Positions 1 through 7,516 of a stretch of DNA of 64,000 nt are shown here, in pieces. Where the stretch lies: positions 62,001 through 126,000 of the forward strand of contig NZ_PUEC01000002.1 of the NCBI RefSeq assembly GCF_003024805.1, written 5' to 3'. The notes beneath the pieces are model-generated. The model did no database searches and was not told the origin of the DNA. It saw only the letters and a list, made by a program, of their open reading frames with translations. Within the stretch, counting starts at the first letter, position 1, and each line of letters starts with the position of its first letter. The stretch is from Duncaniella muris (GTDB lineage: Bacteria > Bacteroidota > Bacteroidia > Bacteroidales > Muribaculaceae). Both the position numbers and the translations under genes were made by a program.

Positions 1-792
1 GATGAAGCGGTCGCCGAAGCCGGAGCGCTCGGCAACGGACCAGACTTTGTCAACGAGCTGGCTGGCTTCTGAGTCGGAGAAAAATTCGCGGTGGAACTTG
101 GCGCCTACGCCGCCTACCATGTCGAAGAGTATGGCATAGCGGGGCAGAGAGTCAGAGGCGTAGGGCATGTTTTCGATCCAGTATTGTGTGCCCAGACACC
201 AGGTGGAGTCATGAGTGGAGAACCCTGAGGCCTGGCCGTAGTCTTCGGCGTCGACAAACAGCAGGTCAACTCCAACCGGAGTTTTGTGCTGGTTGAGCAG
301 GCGGCCTATTTCGAGCAACACGGCCACTCCGCTGGCACCGTCGTTGGCTCCGAGTACTGGCCGCAGGCGGTTTTCCTCCTGAGCGTCAGAGTCGGCCCAG
401 GGGCGGGTGTCATAGTGGGCGAGGAGCAGAATGCGGTCTTTGATTTCCGGTTGATAGGAGCCCATGATATTGCCTATGGGCAGGACATCGCCGTTGAAGG
501 CCTTGACTTCGCCGGTCTGTACGCTGACGTTCTGGGCTCCGTGGCGGGTCAGTTCGGAGACTATATAGTCGCGGCATTTGAGATTGGCGGGAGTGCCTGA
601 AACGCGTGGACCAAAGGCTACCTGACGGCGCACATAGGCATATGCGCTGTCGCGGTTGAATTTGACAGGTTCTTTCAGGCTTTTCTCAGTGCCGCTTTTT
701 TTGTCGTTTCCTGTCTTCGGAGATGTCTTGCAGCCTATGGCTGTGACGACAACGGCAATGCAGAGCATTGCGGTGTAAAAAATTCGTTTCAT
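1..792 (-). CDS. M28-family metallopeptidase lipoprotein (3' end cut by window)
   Basis: A 264-codon fragment read from an ATG at 790-792; the C-terminus lies outside the window. The N-terminus is a lipoprotein signal (hydrophobic stretch ending TAIGC, Cys about residue 21). The body carries the zinc-site motifs of M28 peptidases: AHYDTRPWAD (His), GANDGASG (bridging Asp) and VDAEDYG (Glu/Asp). This arrangement matches the periplasmic or outer-membrane M28 peptidase / glutaminyl-cyclase-like subgroup common in Bacteroidales; peptide cleavage versus N-terminal glutamine cyclisation cannot be separated without the missing end. AAGGAG lies a few bases upstream of the ATG, a clearer ribosome-binding site than most in this window. 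A sigma-ABfr-type promoter lies about 85 bp upstream. Confidence 0.85.
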   Translation of the reverse strand, partial: MKRIFYTAMLCIAVVVTAIGCKTSPKTGNDKKSGTEKSLKEPVKFNRDSAYAYVRRQVAFGPRVSGTPANLKCRDYIVSELTRHGAQNVSVQTGEVKAFNGDVLPIGNIMGSYQPEIKDRILLLAHYDTRPWADSDAQEENRLRPVLGANDGASGVAVLLEIGRLLNQHKTPVGVDLLFVDAEDYGQASGFSTHDSTWCLGTQYWIENMPYASDSLPRYAILFDMVGGVGAKFHREFFSDSEASQLVDKVWSVAERSGFGDRFI

Positions 793-876
793 GTTTCTCC
801 TTTGTTGACTCTGAATTAGATTGGCTTGGTGCCGGTTGTGTCATTCCATTTGCGACACAATAGAGGTATTGTCCGA

Positions 877-906
877 CAAAGTTACAACATAGTTACAAAT
901 TGCCAA
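877..906 (-). promoter_or_regulatory. Bacteroidetes-type promoter for the M28 peptidase gene
   Basis: On the minus strand TTG (904-906), a 19-bp spacer and TAACTTTG (877-884) match the -33/-7 consensus TTG-N19-TAnnTTTG. Expected transcription start is about position 870, giving a leader of roughly 75-80 nt. The + strand here carries three copies of GTTACAA at 881, 892 and 914, spaced 11 and 22 bp, which overlap the promoter. Confidence 0.65.
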
Positions 907-980
907 CAAAACTGTTACAAAATAATTTGCATGTTAATTTTAATTAACATAACATGGAGCCCGGTCACTGTCTGACAATG

Positions 981-1014
981 AAAAAGGCGCACACTCACAT
1001 GGAGATGTGCGCCT
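981..1014 (-). terminator. Rho-independent terminator after rubrerythrin
   Basis: A 9-bp perfect stem (985-993 pairing with 1006-1014, arms AGGCGCACA / TGTGCGCCT) with a 12-nt loop. On the minus strand the stem is followed directly by a T run (complement of 981-985). It sits about 65 bp past the rubrerythrin stop codon. Confidence 0.8.
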
Positions 1015-1080
1015 CTGAAAAATAGGCTTATAGCTATTATGCTGCCATTTTGGGCTTAGGAGTTGTTTTCAGACAAGCTC

Positions 1081-1632
1081 TTATTTCTTGAAATAGCGGT
1101 TGTAGAGACCCTGGAAGCCCTGGCCGTGGCGAGCTTCGTCTTTGGCCATTTCGTGAACGGTGTCATGGATTGCATCGAGGTTGAGCTCTTTGGCACGACG
1201 TGCGATGCGCATCTTGTCGGCATTGGCTCCGGCTTCGGCAGCCATGCGCTTTTCGAGGTTTTCTTTGGTCGACCATACGCATTCGCCGAGGAGCTCTGCG
1301 AATTTAGAAGCATGTTCGGCTTCTTCAATGGCGTAGCGCTTGAAGGCTTCTGCGATTTCAGGATAGCCTTCGCGATCGGCCTGGCGCGACATGGCCAGAT
1401 ACATGCCTACTTCGGCGCATTCGCCTTCGAAGTGTGCGCGGAGGTCAGCCTTCATTTCGTCATCGGTATCTTTTGCAATGCCGATCACGTGTTCGGTCAC
1501 GAATTCGAGAGCTGCGCTTTCGTTAAGTTCCTTGAATTTTGAACGGGGTGCTTTGCAGAGGGGGCAGATTTCAGGTGCTTCGTCACCTTCGTGAACGTAA
1601 CCACATACGGTGCAGATGAATTTCTTTTTCAT
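1081..1632 (-). CDS. Rubrerythrin, reverse type (N-terminal rubredoxin)
   Basis: 183 aa. Two CxxC knuckles (Cys7/Cys10 and Cys23/Cys26) form a rubredoxin iron centre at the N-terminus, followed by a four-helix ferritin-like di-iron domain with ExxH-type ligands in EEAEHA and DEARHG. Classical rubrerythrins carry the rubredoxin domain at the C-terminus, so this is the 'reverse rubrerythrin' order found in strict anaerobes, where the protein reduces hydrogen peroxide with electrons from NAD(P)H through a rubredoxin reductase. It lies just downstream of the PerR-type regulator and is followed by its own terminator. A degenerate Per-box-like sequence lies 13-27 bp upstream of the start, so peroxide-inducible expression is likely but inferred. 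Confidence 0.93.
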   Translation of the reverse strand: MKKKFICTVCGYVHEGDEAPEICPLCKAPRSKFKELNESAALEFVTEHVIGIAKDTDDEMKADLRAHFEGECAEVGMYLAMSRQADREGYPEIAEAFKRYAIEEAEHASKFAELLGECVWSTKENLEKRMAAEAGANADKMRIARRAKELNLDAIHDTVHEMAKDEARHGQGFQGLYNRYFKK

Positions 1633-1644
1633 AAGTTTGTGTTG

Positions 1645-1659
1645 TTTAGATAATTATAC
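1645..1659 (-). promoter_or_regulatory. Degenerate Per-box-like site upstream of rubrerythrin
   Basis: Read on the minus strand, GTATAATTATCTAAA shows one good half-site (GTATAAT against TTATAAT) and a poor second half (ATCTAAA against ATTATAA): about 10 of 14 specified positions agree with TTATAATNATTATAA. It lies 13-27 bp upstream of the rubrerythrin ATG. Much weaker than the palindrome in front of the regulator gene; low confidence alone. Confidence 0.3.
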
Positions 1660-1735
1660 GATATTTTATTTTGTTTCTTTGTGTTTGCTGCCGGCGTTTT
1701 ACGCCGCCGGGGGCGGAGTGGGGTAGGTGAGGCCT

Positions 1736-2158
1736 TTATCCGGCACAGAGGGGGCAGGTGCCTCGGAAGATCACATCCGCTGACTTTACCTGATAGCCGC
1801 TCTCCGGGAGAGGCAGTGACGAGGGCATCGTAAAGGCTACGTCAGTCACTCGGCCGCATTCCGTACAGAGGAAGTGGGCGTGGTCATGCTGAGAGTAGTC
1901 CCAGCGGGCGCCGTTGACTCCGGTTTCGATGCAGCGGATTATCTCGGCTTCGGTCAGCAGTCGCAGTGTGTTGTAGACTGTGGTGCGCGAAAGCGTGGGG
2001 TTTTCCGGCTGCAGGGCCTTGAATATCTCGTCGACTGTGGGATGTACCCGGTTTTCCATCAGAAATCTGAGGATGGCCATCCGCTGCGCGGATGGTTTTA
2101 CGCCTCCTTCTGAGAGGGTGTCCAGGACTTCTTGAGTGGTGAAACTATAGGATTGCAT
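1736..2158 (-). CDS. perR: PerR-type peroxide-responsive Fur-family repressor
   Basis: 140 aa, the usual Fur-family length. An N-terminal winged helix (about residues 10-85, recognition region LSRTTVYNTLRLL) is followed by a dimerisation domain. A structural zinc site is visible as Cys98/Cys101 (CTEC) and Cys135/Cys138 (CPLC). The regulatory metal site has His39 (in VHPTVDEIF) and His91, His93 and His95. In CGRVTD the position that is Glu in Fur is Asp106, as in PerR (Asp104 of Bacillus PerR), which favours peroxide sensing by metal-catalysed histidine oxidation over iron sensing. The neighbouring rubrerythrin gene and the Per-box palindrome in the gene's own promoter region agree with this. 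Sensing mode is inferred from these residues. Confidence 0.85.
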   Translation of the reverse strand: MQSYSFTTQEVLDTLSEGGVKPSAQRMAILRFLMENRVHPTVDEIFKALQPENPTLSRTTVYNTLRLLTEAEIIRCIETGVNGARWDYSQHDHAHFLCTECGRVTDVAFTMPSSLPLPESGYQVKSADVIFRGTCPLCAG

Positions 2159-2196
2159 CGTATCAACGGAACTTTGGGTTTGGATTTATTATTAAG

Positions 2197-2211
2197 TTGT
2201 AATAATTACAA
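2197..2211. promoter_or_regulatory. Per box (PerR operator) upstream of perR
   Basis: TTGTAATAATTACAA is a perfect 7-1-7 palindrome and agrees with the PerR consensus TTATAATNATTATAA at 12 of 14 specified positions. It lies about 40-55 bp upstream of the perR ATG and just downstream of the predicted -7 box, so binding would block transcription start or clearance. This implies negative autoregulation. Confidence 0.75.
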
Positions 2212-2225
2212 TTTTAATTTCGATA

Positions 2226-2256
2226 CAAAGTTATACCATTTACTTCTCTTATGCAA
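2226..2256 (-). promoter_or_regulatory. perR promoter
   Basis: Minus-strand TTG (2254-2256), 20-bp spacer and TAACTTTG (2226-2233) fit the Bacteroidetes -33/-7 consensus. Predicted start is near 2219, so the Per box falls at about +8 to +22. Confidence 0.65.
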
Positions 2257-2361
2257 GTGAAATCTCCATACCAAGTGTTAATTTTTTCAAAAAGAGCTTT
2301 CGCTGCTTTCTCTGATCCGGCTTCCGGTGCTTGCGCTTTTGCCGGTTTGTTTCGCTTTTGA

Positions 2362-2451
2362 TAAAATTAAACGGGAGCAGCTTCGCGCGGCTCCCGTTTA
2401 TGAGTTTCCAATAGGTACAATTTCTAAGGTAAAAAAGATTGTTTTAGGTTC
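2362..2451 (-). ncRNA. Candidate small RNA of about 90 nt
   Basis: A complete orphan transcription unit in a 488-bp gap between perR and lpxH. A near-ideal promoter (TTTG, 20 bp, TACCTTTG) predicts a start near 2450. About 50 nt later comes an 11-bp perfect hairpin (2368-2378 with 2390-2400, arms TAAACGGGAGC / GCTCCCGTTTA) followed on the minus strand by a U-rich tail (AATTTTATC). No start codon with a plausible reading frame lies between. The 5' part holds a U6 run and a possible small stem between ACAAT and ATTGT. The remaining alternatives are a 3'-processed lpxH transcript or a very short peptide mRNA. I do not recognise the family. Confidence 0.55.
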
Positions 2452-2457
2452 GTGGTG

Positions 2458-2489
2458 CAAAGGTAGGACAAGATTCTGCTCCTGACAAA
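2458..2489 (-). promoter_or_regulatory. Promoter of the candidate small RNA
   Basis: TTTG (2486-2489), 20-bp spacer and TACCTTTG (2458-2465) on the minus strand: one of the two best matches to the sigma-ABfr consensus in the window. It fires away from lpxH and towards the hairpin at 2368-2400, with no coding region in between. Confidence 0.7.
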
Positions 2490-2646
2490 TAAATCTATAT
2501 GTTTTCCAACATAATTTTATATCGAAAAATTTGCAATTATTGCAGAATTGACATATAGATCAATGTCGGTCAGGTGATTATGTAAATGTGAAAATATTGC
2601 ATATAATATTTAATATACGTTAAAGAAGTAGGGCGACATGATTCTT

Positions 2647-3399
2647 TCACTCTTCATAAATGCGTGTCGACAGTGAGTTTCCGTCCCATACGGCATAGCT
2701 GAAACGGCTGATCCAGTCACCTAAGATCACCATTTCAGCCCCGTTTCCTACTGGCTTTCGAAGCAAAATGTGACAGTGGCCGAAAATGAAATAGTCGACT
2801 TTCGGATTGGAAGGATTGCGGCTGTATTCTTCGGCAAACTCGATTAGCGAGTCGCCCGCACGGTCAGAGGCCACATAGCCTCCTTGCTTGCGGGAATGTG
2901 ATGACCAGGAGTGTGCGAAGCCTACCGTCCAGCGCGGGTGGATGGCAGCAAAGAGCCTCTGGGCTGTGCGTGAGCGGAAGAGTGAGCGCAGCCGGCGGAA
3001 CGACCAGGGGAGACGCCCTACGCCGTCGCCGTGTTCCAGCAGGAAGCGGTGCCCGTCAAGTTCGGTGACAAGGATTCCGTCATGGACCTTCAGCCCGATT
3101 TCTGACGGGAGATAGTCAAAAATCCAGATGTCGTGGTTGCCTTTGAGCCATGTGATTTCGACTCCGCTGTCGGCCAGAGCTGCAAGGGCGCCGAAAAAGC
3201 GGGTAAATCCGCGTGGAACCACGTTGCGGTATTCCCACCAGTAGTCCAGCACGTCACCAAGCAGATAGAGCCGCCGGCAGTCAGGAGCAATGGAATGCAG
3301 GAAGCTGACCACCCGCATCTCATGTTGCCGGGGGTCACTGATGTAGGAGGCTCCGAGATGGAGGTCACTGATGAAATATGTTTTGTTGCGTGTGCTCAC
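2647..3399 (-). CDS. lpxH: UDP-2,3-diacylglucosamine diphosphatase, LpxH-like
   Basis: 250 aa calcineurin-like metallophosphatase. The metal-site motifs appear in order: DLHLG near residue 12, GDVLDYWWEY near 48, GNHDIW near 92, an HGD motif near 123 and GHCH near 208. The DYWWEY signature after the second motif and the overall length match LpxH, which hydrolyses UDP-2,3-diacylglucosamine to lipid X at the inner face of the cytoplasmic membrane in lipid A synthesis. It lies just downstream of the SufT-like gene (38-bp gap), probably in one transcript. Some Bacteroidetes carry paralogous phosphatases of this family, so exact substrate is inferred. Confidence 0.8.
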   Translation of the reverse strand: MSTRNKTYFISDLHLGASYISDPRQHEMRVVSFLHSIAPDCRRLYLLGDVLDYWWEYRNVVPRGFTRFFGALAALADSGVEITWLKGNHDIWIFDYLPSEIGLKVHDGILVTELDGHRFLLEHGDGVGRLPWSFRRLRSLFRSRTAQRLFAAIHPRWTVGFAHSWSSHSRKQGGYVASDRAGDSLIEFAEEYSRNPSNPKVDYFIFGHCHILLRKPVGNGAEMVILGDWISRFSYAVWDGNSLSTRIYEE

Positions 3400-3436
3400 C
3401 TTTCAGTAGCTGTCTGTTGAGTCCGATGCTTTATGC

Positions 3437-3757
3437 TCAGAGAAATCCGAGATCGAGTTTGGCTTCTTCGCTCATCATGTCTTTGGTCCATTCTGGCTCG
3501 AAGACTATGCGGATATCTACACTTTTCACTCCCTCGATGCTTTCGAGCTTGATGCGGGCATCTTCCACGAGGAAATCGGCGGCCGGACAGTTGGGCGCGG
3601 TCAGGGTCATGTCGATTTTCAGATTACCGTCATCATCGAGGTCTATGCTGTAGATCAGGCCTAAGTTATAGATGTCTACCGGAATTTCGGGGTCGTAGAC
3701 AGTTTTGAGCATCGTGACGATGCGTTCTTCTATCTGAAGTTTCTCTTCGGGAGTCAT
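3437..3757 (-). CDS. DUF59 / MIP18-family Fe-S assembly factor, SufT-like
   Basis: 106 aa, a single DUF59 domain. Diagnostic motifs are VYDPEIPVDIYNLGLIY near residues 20-36 and the conserved reactive cysteine in TLTAPNCPAAD (Cys about 57). Proteins of this family (SufT, the PaaD N-terminal domain, eukaryotic CIAO2) help load iron-sulfur clusters onto client enzymes. It lies between polA and lpxH on the same strand with short gaps. No other suf gene is in the window, so the specific role is inferred from family membership. Confidence 0.85.
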   Translation of the reverse strand: MTPEEKLQIEERIVTMLKTVYDPEIPVDIYNLGLIYSIDLDDDGNLKIDMTLTAPNCPAADFLVEDARIKLESIEGVKSVDIRIVFEPEWTKDMMSEEAKLDLGFL

Positions 3758-3835
3758 ATATGGGCTTGTTTTCGTTTGTAAGTGTGAACTTGCTATAATA
3801 ACACTTGCTATATATAATATAGGTGGTGATTTTTG

Positions 3836-6628
3836 TTAGTGTGCTCCGAGCCAGTTGTCGGCTATGCCGGCTGAGACTGTCAGTGGCACTGCGCCGTGAT
3901 AGGCGTTTTCCATGCAGCTGACTACGAGTTTCCGCATCTCTTCGGTCTCTCCGGGCACAATGTTGAATATGAGTTCGTCATGCACCTGCATCAGCATTCT
4001 CGATCTCATGCCGCGGGCTTCCATCTCGTTGAAGATGCTGATCATGGCCACCTTGATGATGTCGGCGGCCGAGCCCTGGATGGGGGCGTTGACGGCATTG
4101 CGTTCGGCATAGCCGCGCACCACCGCATTGCGCGAGTTGATGTCGGGCAGATAGCGGCGGCGACCCATGCGGGTGCTGACATAGCCCTGCTCGCGGGCTG
4201 TCTCCACTGATTTGCTGAGATATTCGCGTATGTGGGGATAGGTGGCGAAATATCCGTCGATCAGTTTCTTGGCTTCGGCGCGGGCTATTCCCAGACGCTC
4301 CGACAGACCGAAGGCCGAGATGCCGTAGATGATACCGAAGTTGGCCGTCTTGGCGTGGCGGCGCTGGTCGTCAGTGACCTCTTCGAGCGGAACACCGTAG
4401 ATTTTAGATGCCGTGATGCGGTGTATGTCATCGCCTGAGAGGAAGCCTTCTATCATGTCGCGGTCTGCCGACAGATCGGCTATGAGGCGCAACTCGATCT
4501 GTGAATAGTCGGCGCTCATGATCATGTCGCCCGGATCGGCTATGAACGCGCGGCGTATCTCGCGGCCTTCGTCAGTCCTGACGGGGATGTTCTGCAGGTT
4601 GGGGTTGGTCGACGATATGCGCCCGGTGGCAGTGACTGTCTGGTTATAGGAGGTGTGGATTTTTCCGGTCTGCGGATTGACCAGCGCCGGGAGTGCGTCA
4701 AGATAGGTGGTCACCAACTTCTTGAGGCGCCTGATCTTCAGAATCAGGCTGACCAGGGGCACCTTCGGGGCATATTTCTCAAGCACCTGCTCGGTTGTCG
4801 AGTAGGATCCGCGGGCGGTCTTCTTGGCCTTGGGGTCGATGTTGAGCCTTTCGAACAGCACCATGCCGACCTGGGCGGGAGAGCCGATGTTGAACGGACC
4901 GCCGGCCATTTCATAGGCCTCTTCCTCCAGAGCGCGGATACGCTCTTTCAGCCGGGCGGAGAGGTCGGTAAGCACGTTTGAGTCGATTCTCACTCCTGTG
5001 AATTCCATCTCGGCGAGCACTCTGATCAGCGGAAACTCCACATCGGCCAGCAGCCGGCCCATCTCGCGGCTATCCACATCGCTCTGGAGCGGAGCGCGCA
5101 GGCGCAGGGCCAGATCGGCCTCCTCGCAGTAGCGGGCCACGGCGGCCTCCGGCTCAAGCGCCGTCTTCGGGTGGCCTGCTTTTGAATCCGGGGCCACTCC
5201 TGCGAGTTCGAGGCGGAGATATTTGGCCACCACATAGCGCAACTCGTGTTTCATTTCCGGATCGATCAGATAGTGGGCCACGGAGGTGTCAAACCAGGGG
5301 GCTGTCAGATTGACGCCTTCTTTTTTGAGCAGCAGATAGCCGCGTTTCACATCGTGGCTCACCAGAGTGGCGCTGCCGCTAAACAGCGGCTCGATCACTG
5401 CAAGTAGTTCGGCGCGGCGTTCCGGCGAGTCGGCGGGGAGATCAATGAACCAGCCCTCGCAGTCGCTCACTGAAAGAGCGAGTCCTGACCAGCGCGCGGT
5501 CATGCTGTCCTCGCCGATGGCGTAGAACGATGCTCCGATGAATTTCGAACCGGAAATGCGGCTGACCACCGAGGCTGCTTCAGCCGGACTTTCGATGCGG
5601 CGGTAGTCGCGGCTCTCGCAGGCCTGAGCCGGAGTGTCGGAAGCCGTGGCGCCGTCATCGGGCATGTCGAAGAGCGATCCCATGCCGCTGCTGTCAGCCT
5701 CAGGCTGTGGCGGGGCGGGGGCGGCAGCCGGCTGTGTGTCGGCCTGCCCCTGGCGGGCTCCGGCTTTGAGGCGCGCGGCCAGAGTGCGGAACTCCAGTTC
5801 GCCGTAAACCTCAAGCAGCTTGTCCACGTCCATCGGCTTGCGTTCGAGCGAGCTGACGGAAATATCCACGGGCACATCGGTCTTGATCGTGGCAAGATAT
5901 TTTGAAAGGCGGATCTGGTCGGCGTTCTCGCGGACCTTTTTCTGCAGCGCGCCTTTGAGGCTGTCAGTGTTTTCGAGCAGGTTTTCCACCGATCCCCAGG
6001 TCTCGATCAGGGTGCGGGCTGTCTTCTCGCCGACACCCGGACAGCCTGGAATGTTGTCGGAGGCATCCCCTTCGAGCGCCAGGAGGTCTATCACCTGCGA
6101 GGGGCGGGCTATTCCGTAGCGCTCACAGACCTTGGCTGCGTCGCGTATCTCGAAGCCCTCGCCACGGAGCGCCGGACGATACATGAAGATATGGTCATCG
6201 ACCAGCTGGCCGTAGTCCTTGTCAGGGGTCATCATGTAGGTGTCATAACCCTCGGCGGCCGCGCGCTTGGCCAGAGTGCCTATCACGTCATCGGCCTCAT
6301 AGCCCTTCACCTCGATCACCGGGATGCGGTAGGCTTCGAGGATACGCTTGATATAAGGCACCGACGCGGTGATATCTTCCGGCTGCTTGTCGCGGTTGGC
6401 TTTGTAGTCGGCGAATTCCTCGTGGCGGAATGTCGGGCCTGAAGGATCGAAGCACACGGCTATGTGCGAAGGGTTTTCCTTGCGCAGAAGTTCGTCGAGC
6501 GTGTTGCAGAAGCCGAACACAGCCGAGGTGTTGAACCCGTTGCCGGCAAAGCGTGGCGAACGTATCAGGGCATAGTAGGCCCGGTAGATCAGAGCGTATG
6601 CATCGAGCAGGAATAGGCGTTTTTCCAT
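3836..6628 (-). CDS. polA: DNA polymerase I
   Basis: 930 aa, normal for the family. Residues 1-290 are a 5'-3' flap nuclease (acidic motifs GYEADDVIGT, MTPDKDYGQ, EGDASDNIPG). Residues about 345-515 are the 3'-5' exonuclease fold. Residues about 530-930 are the polymerase, with motif A DYSQIELR (Asp707), the O-helix RRHAKTANFGIIYG and motif C QVHDEL (Asp884). The proofreading domain looks inactive: the Exo I DxE motif aligns to Ser367 and Tyr369 in GASFYAIG. A Pro/Ala/Gln-rich linker (about 290-345) joins the nuclease and exonuclease regions. The enzyme fills gaps and removes RNA primers. It stands alone before the SufT-like gene. Confidence 0.97.
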   Translation of the reverse strand: MEKRLFLLDAYALIYRAYYALIRSPRFAGNGFNTSAVFGFCNTLDELLRKENPSHIAVCFDPSGPTFRHEEFADYKANRDKQPEDITASVPYIKRILEAYRIPVIEVKGYEADDVIGTLAKRAAAEGYDTYMMTPDKDYGQLVDDHIFMYRPALRGEGFEIRDAAKVCERYGIARPSQVIDLLALEGDASDNIPGCPGVGEKTARTLIETWGSVENLLENTDSLKGALQKKVRENADQIRLSKYLATIKTDVPVDISVSSLERKPMDVDKLLEVYGELEFRTLAARLKAGARQGQADTQPAAAPAPPQPEADSSGMGSLFDMPDDGATASDTPAQACESRDYRRIESPAEAASVVSRISGSKFIGASFYAIGEDSMTARWSGLALSVSDCEGWFIDLPADSPERRAELLAVIEPLFSGSATLVSHDVKRGYLLLKKEGVNLTAPWFDTSVAHYLIDPEMKHELRYVVAKYLRLELAGVAPDSKAGHPKTALEPEAAVARYCEEADLALRLRAPLQSDVDSREMGRLLADVEFPLIRVLAEMEFTGVRIDSNVLTDLSARLKERIRALEEEAYEMAGGPFNIGSPAQVGMVLFERLNIDPKAKKTARGSYSTTEQVLEKYAPKVPLVSLILKIRRLKKLVTTYLDALPALVNPQTGKIHTSYNQTVTATGRISSTNPNLQNIPVRTDEGREIRRAFIADPGDMIMSADYSQIELRLIADLSADRDMIEGFLSGDDIHRITASKIYGVPLEEVTDDQRRHAKTANFGIIYGISAFGLSERLGIARAEAKKLIDGYFATYPHIREYLSKSVETAREQGYVSTRMGRRRYLPDINSRNAVVRGYAERNAVNAPIQGSAADIIKVAMISIFNEMEARGMRSRMLMQVHDELIFNIVPGETEEMRKLVVSCMENAYHGAVPLTVSAGIADNWLGAH

Positions 6629-6727
6629 ATTGGTAAAGTCAAATTTGGGGTAAAGTTAGTGATTAAATTTCACATACTCCCTCAAATCCTCTGACAAATA
6701 AACTTAAACGCTCTCTGAGATCCACCT

Positions 6728-7261
6728 CTATTTCTTATAGTACATCAAATCAAAATACATAGCTCTTGTCGGCTCATTGATATCTTTATCAGAAAGACAA
6801 TGGAACCCACATTTCTCATAAAACGGAACAGCATTTGAATACGCATCCACAGTAATAAACCTGCATCCGCTTAATGTCATACGGGAAAAGATCATTTTGA
6901 TCTGCATAAGAACCATTTGCCCGATATGCTTATTGGCATACTCCTGAGATACTCCCAAGCGTCCGATTTTCACGGCTGGATAAGCATGGTATCGTTTATT
7001 GTTTGGGATCTTACGGTTAATCTTGTTCCACTTTGATCTTTCATCGGGGTCAAGTTCAATCTTATCATTCAACAGGCAATAGTATGCCACAGTTTTATTT
7101 GCTTCGTTGTCTTCAAGCAGATATGTTACGGCAAGCATGACATCAAGATAATTCTTAGCGTCATCAAAAAGAAAGCCGTTCAAATCGGGGTCACCACAAT
7201 CAAACGGCTTTATTTCTGTGTCGGCTTCAATCTGCCGAAACGTGAACTTTTCAAAATTCAT
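6728..7261 (-). CDS. GNAT acetyltransferase, probable TacT-type toxin
   Basis: 177 aa if translated from the ATG at 7259-7261; an in-frame GTG at 7265-7267 adds two residues and would overlap the upstream stop. The N-terminus (IKPFDCGDPDLNGFL) and the acetyl-CoA loop region RLGVSQEYANKHIGQMVL, followed by AVPFYEKCGF, mark the GNAT subfamily that includes TacT/AtaT toxins, which acetylate aminoacyl-tRNA and stop translation. It follows a 52-residue gene with only 2 bp between stop and start, the layout of a type II toxin-antitoxin pair. Both genes are clearly more AT-rich than polA or the LruC gene on either side, suggesting acquisition. A housekeeping acetyltransferase role cannot be excluded. 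Confidence 0.75.
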   Translation of the reverse strand: MNFEKFTFRQIEADTEIKPFDCGDPDLNGFLFDDAKNYLDVMLAVTYLLEDNEANKTVAYYCLLNDKIELDPDERSKWNKINRKIPNNKRYHAYPAVKIGRLGVSQEYANKHIGQMVLMQIKMIFSRMTLSGCRFITVDAYSNAVPFYEKCGFHCLSDKDINEPTRAMYFDLMYYKK

Positions 7262-7263
7262 AA

Positions 7264-7422
7264 TCACATCGGAAAGGTGCTGATGGCTTTGAACGCCTCG
7301 TATGCTTTGCGGGCCTCCTCAATTTCTTTGGCGGATGCACGTCCGACAGTCTCCATCCTTTCTGCGAATCGCTCTGCGTCTTTCCCCTTCAGCACCGGGG
7401 TTTCTTTAATTGGTCTTGCCAT
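7264..7422 (-). CDS. Small antitoxin-like partner of the GNAT protein
   Basis: 52 aa starting MARPIKETPVLKG and rich in charged helix (EIEEARKAYEAFKA). A longer frame extends upstream, but the ATG at 7420-7422 is preceded by a TAnnTTTG box and the upstream extension looks non-coding. The KETPVL(x)G(x)DA motif is common in Bacteroidales proteins encoded directly before GNAT genes; antitoxin function is inferred from that context and the tight spacing. It is shorter than typical RHH-DUF1778 antitoxins of TacT systems and I see no clear ribbon-helix-helix domain, so how it would bind DNA is unclear. Confidence 0.6.
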   Translation of the reverse strand: MARPIKETPVLKGKDAERFAERMETVGRASAKEIEEARKAYEAFKAISTFPM

Positions 7423-7448
7423 ATCTGAGGATTTTAGTTGTCTGATTA

Positions 7449-7456
7449 CAAAGATA
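7449..7456 (-). promoter_or_regulatory. -7 box of the GNAT/antitoxin operon
   Basis: TATCTTTG on the minus strand, 26 bp upstream of the antitoxin ATG. No TTG is found at the expected -33 distance, so the promoter may be weak or need autoregulation, as is usual for such operons. Confidence 0.4.
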
Positions 7457-7516
7457 CAACAAAAAATTGACATATAAGGATTGAATGCTGAAATTTCGAG
7501 AATTTCAATGTGCAAA

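Noticed and set aside
3788-3812. Direct repeat ACTTGCTATA spaced by 15 bp between the SufT-like gene and polA
   Set aside because: Short, AT-rich and in a 78-bp spacer; could be chance, and no promoter box is tied to it.
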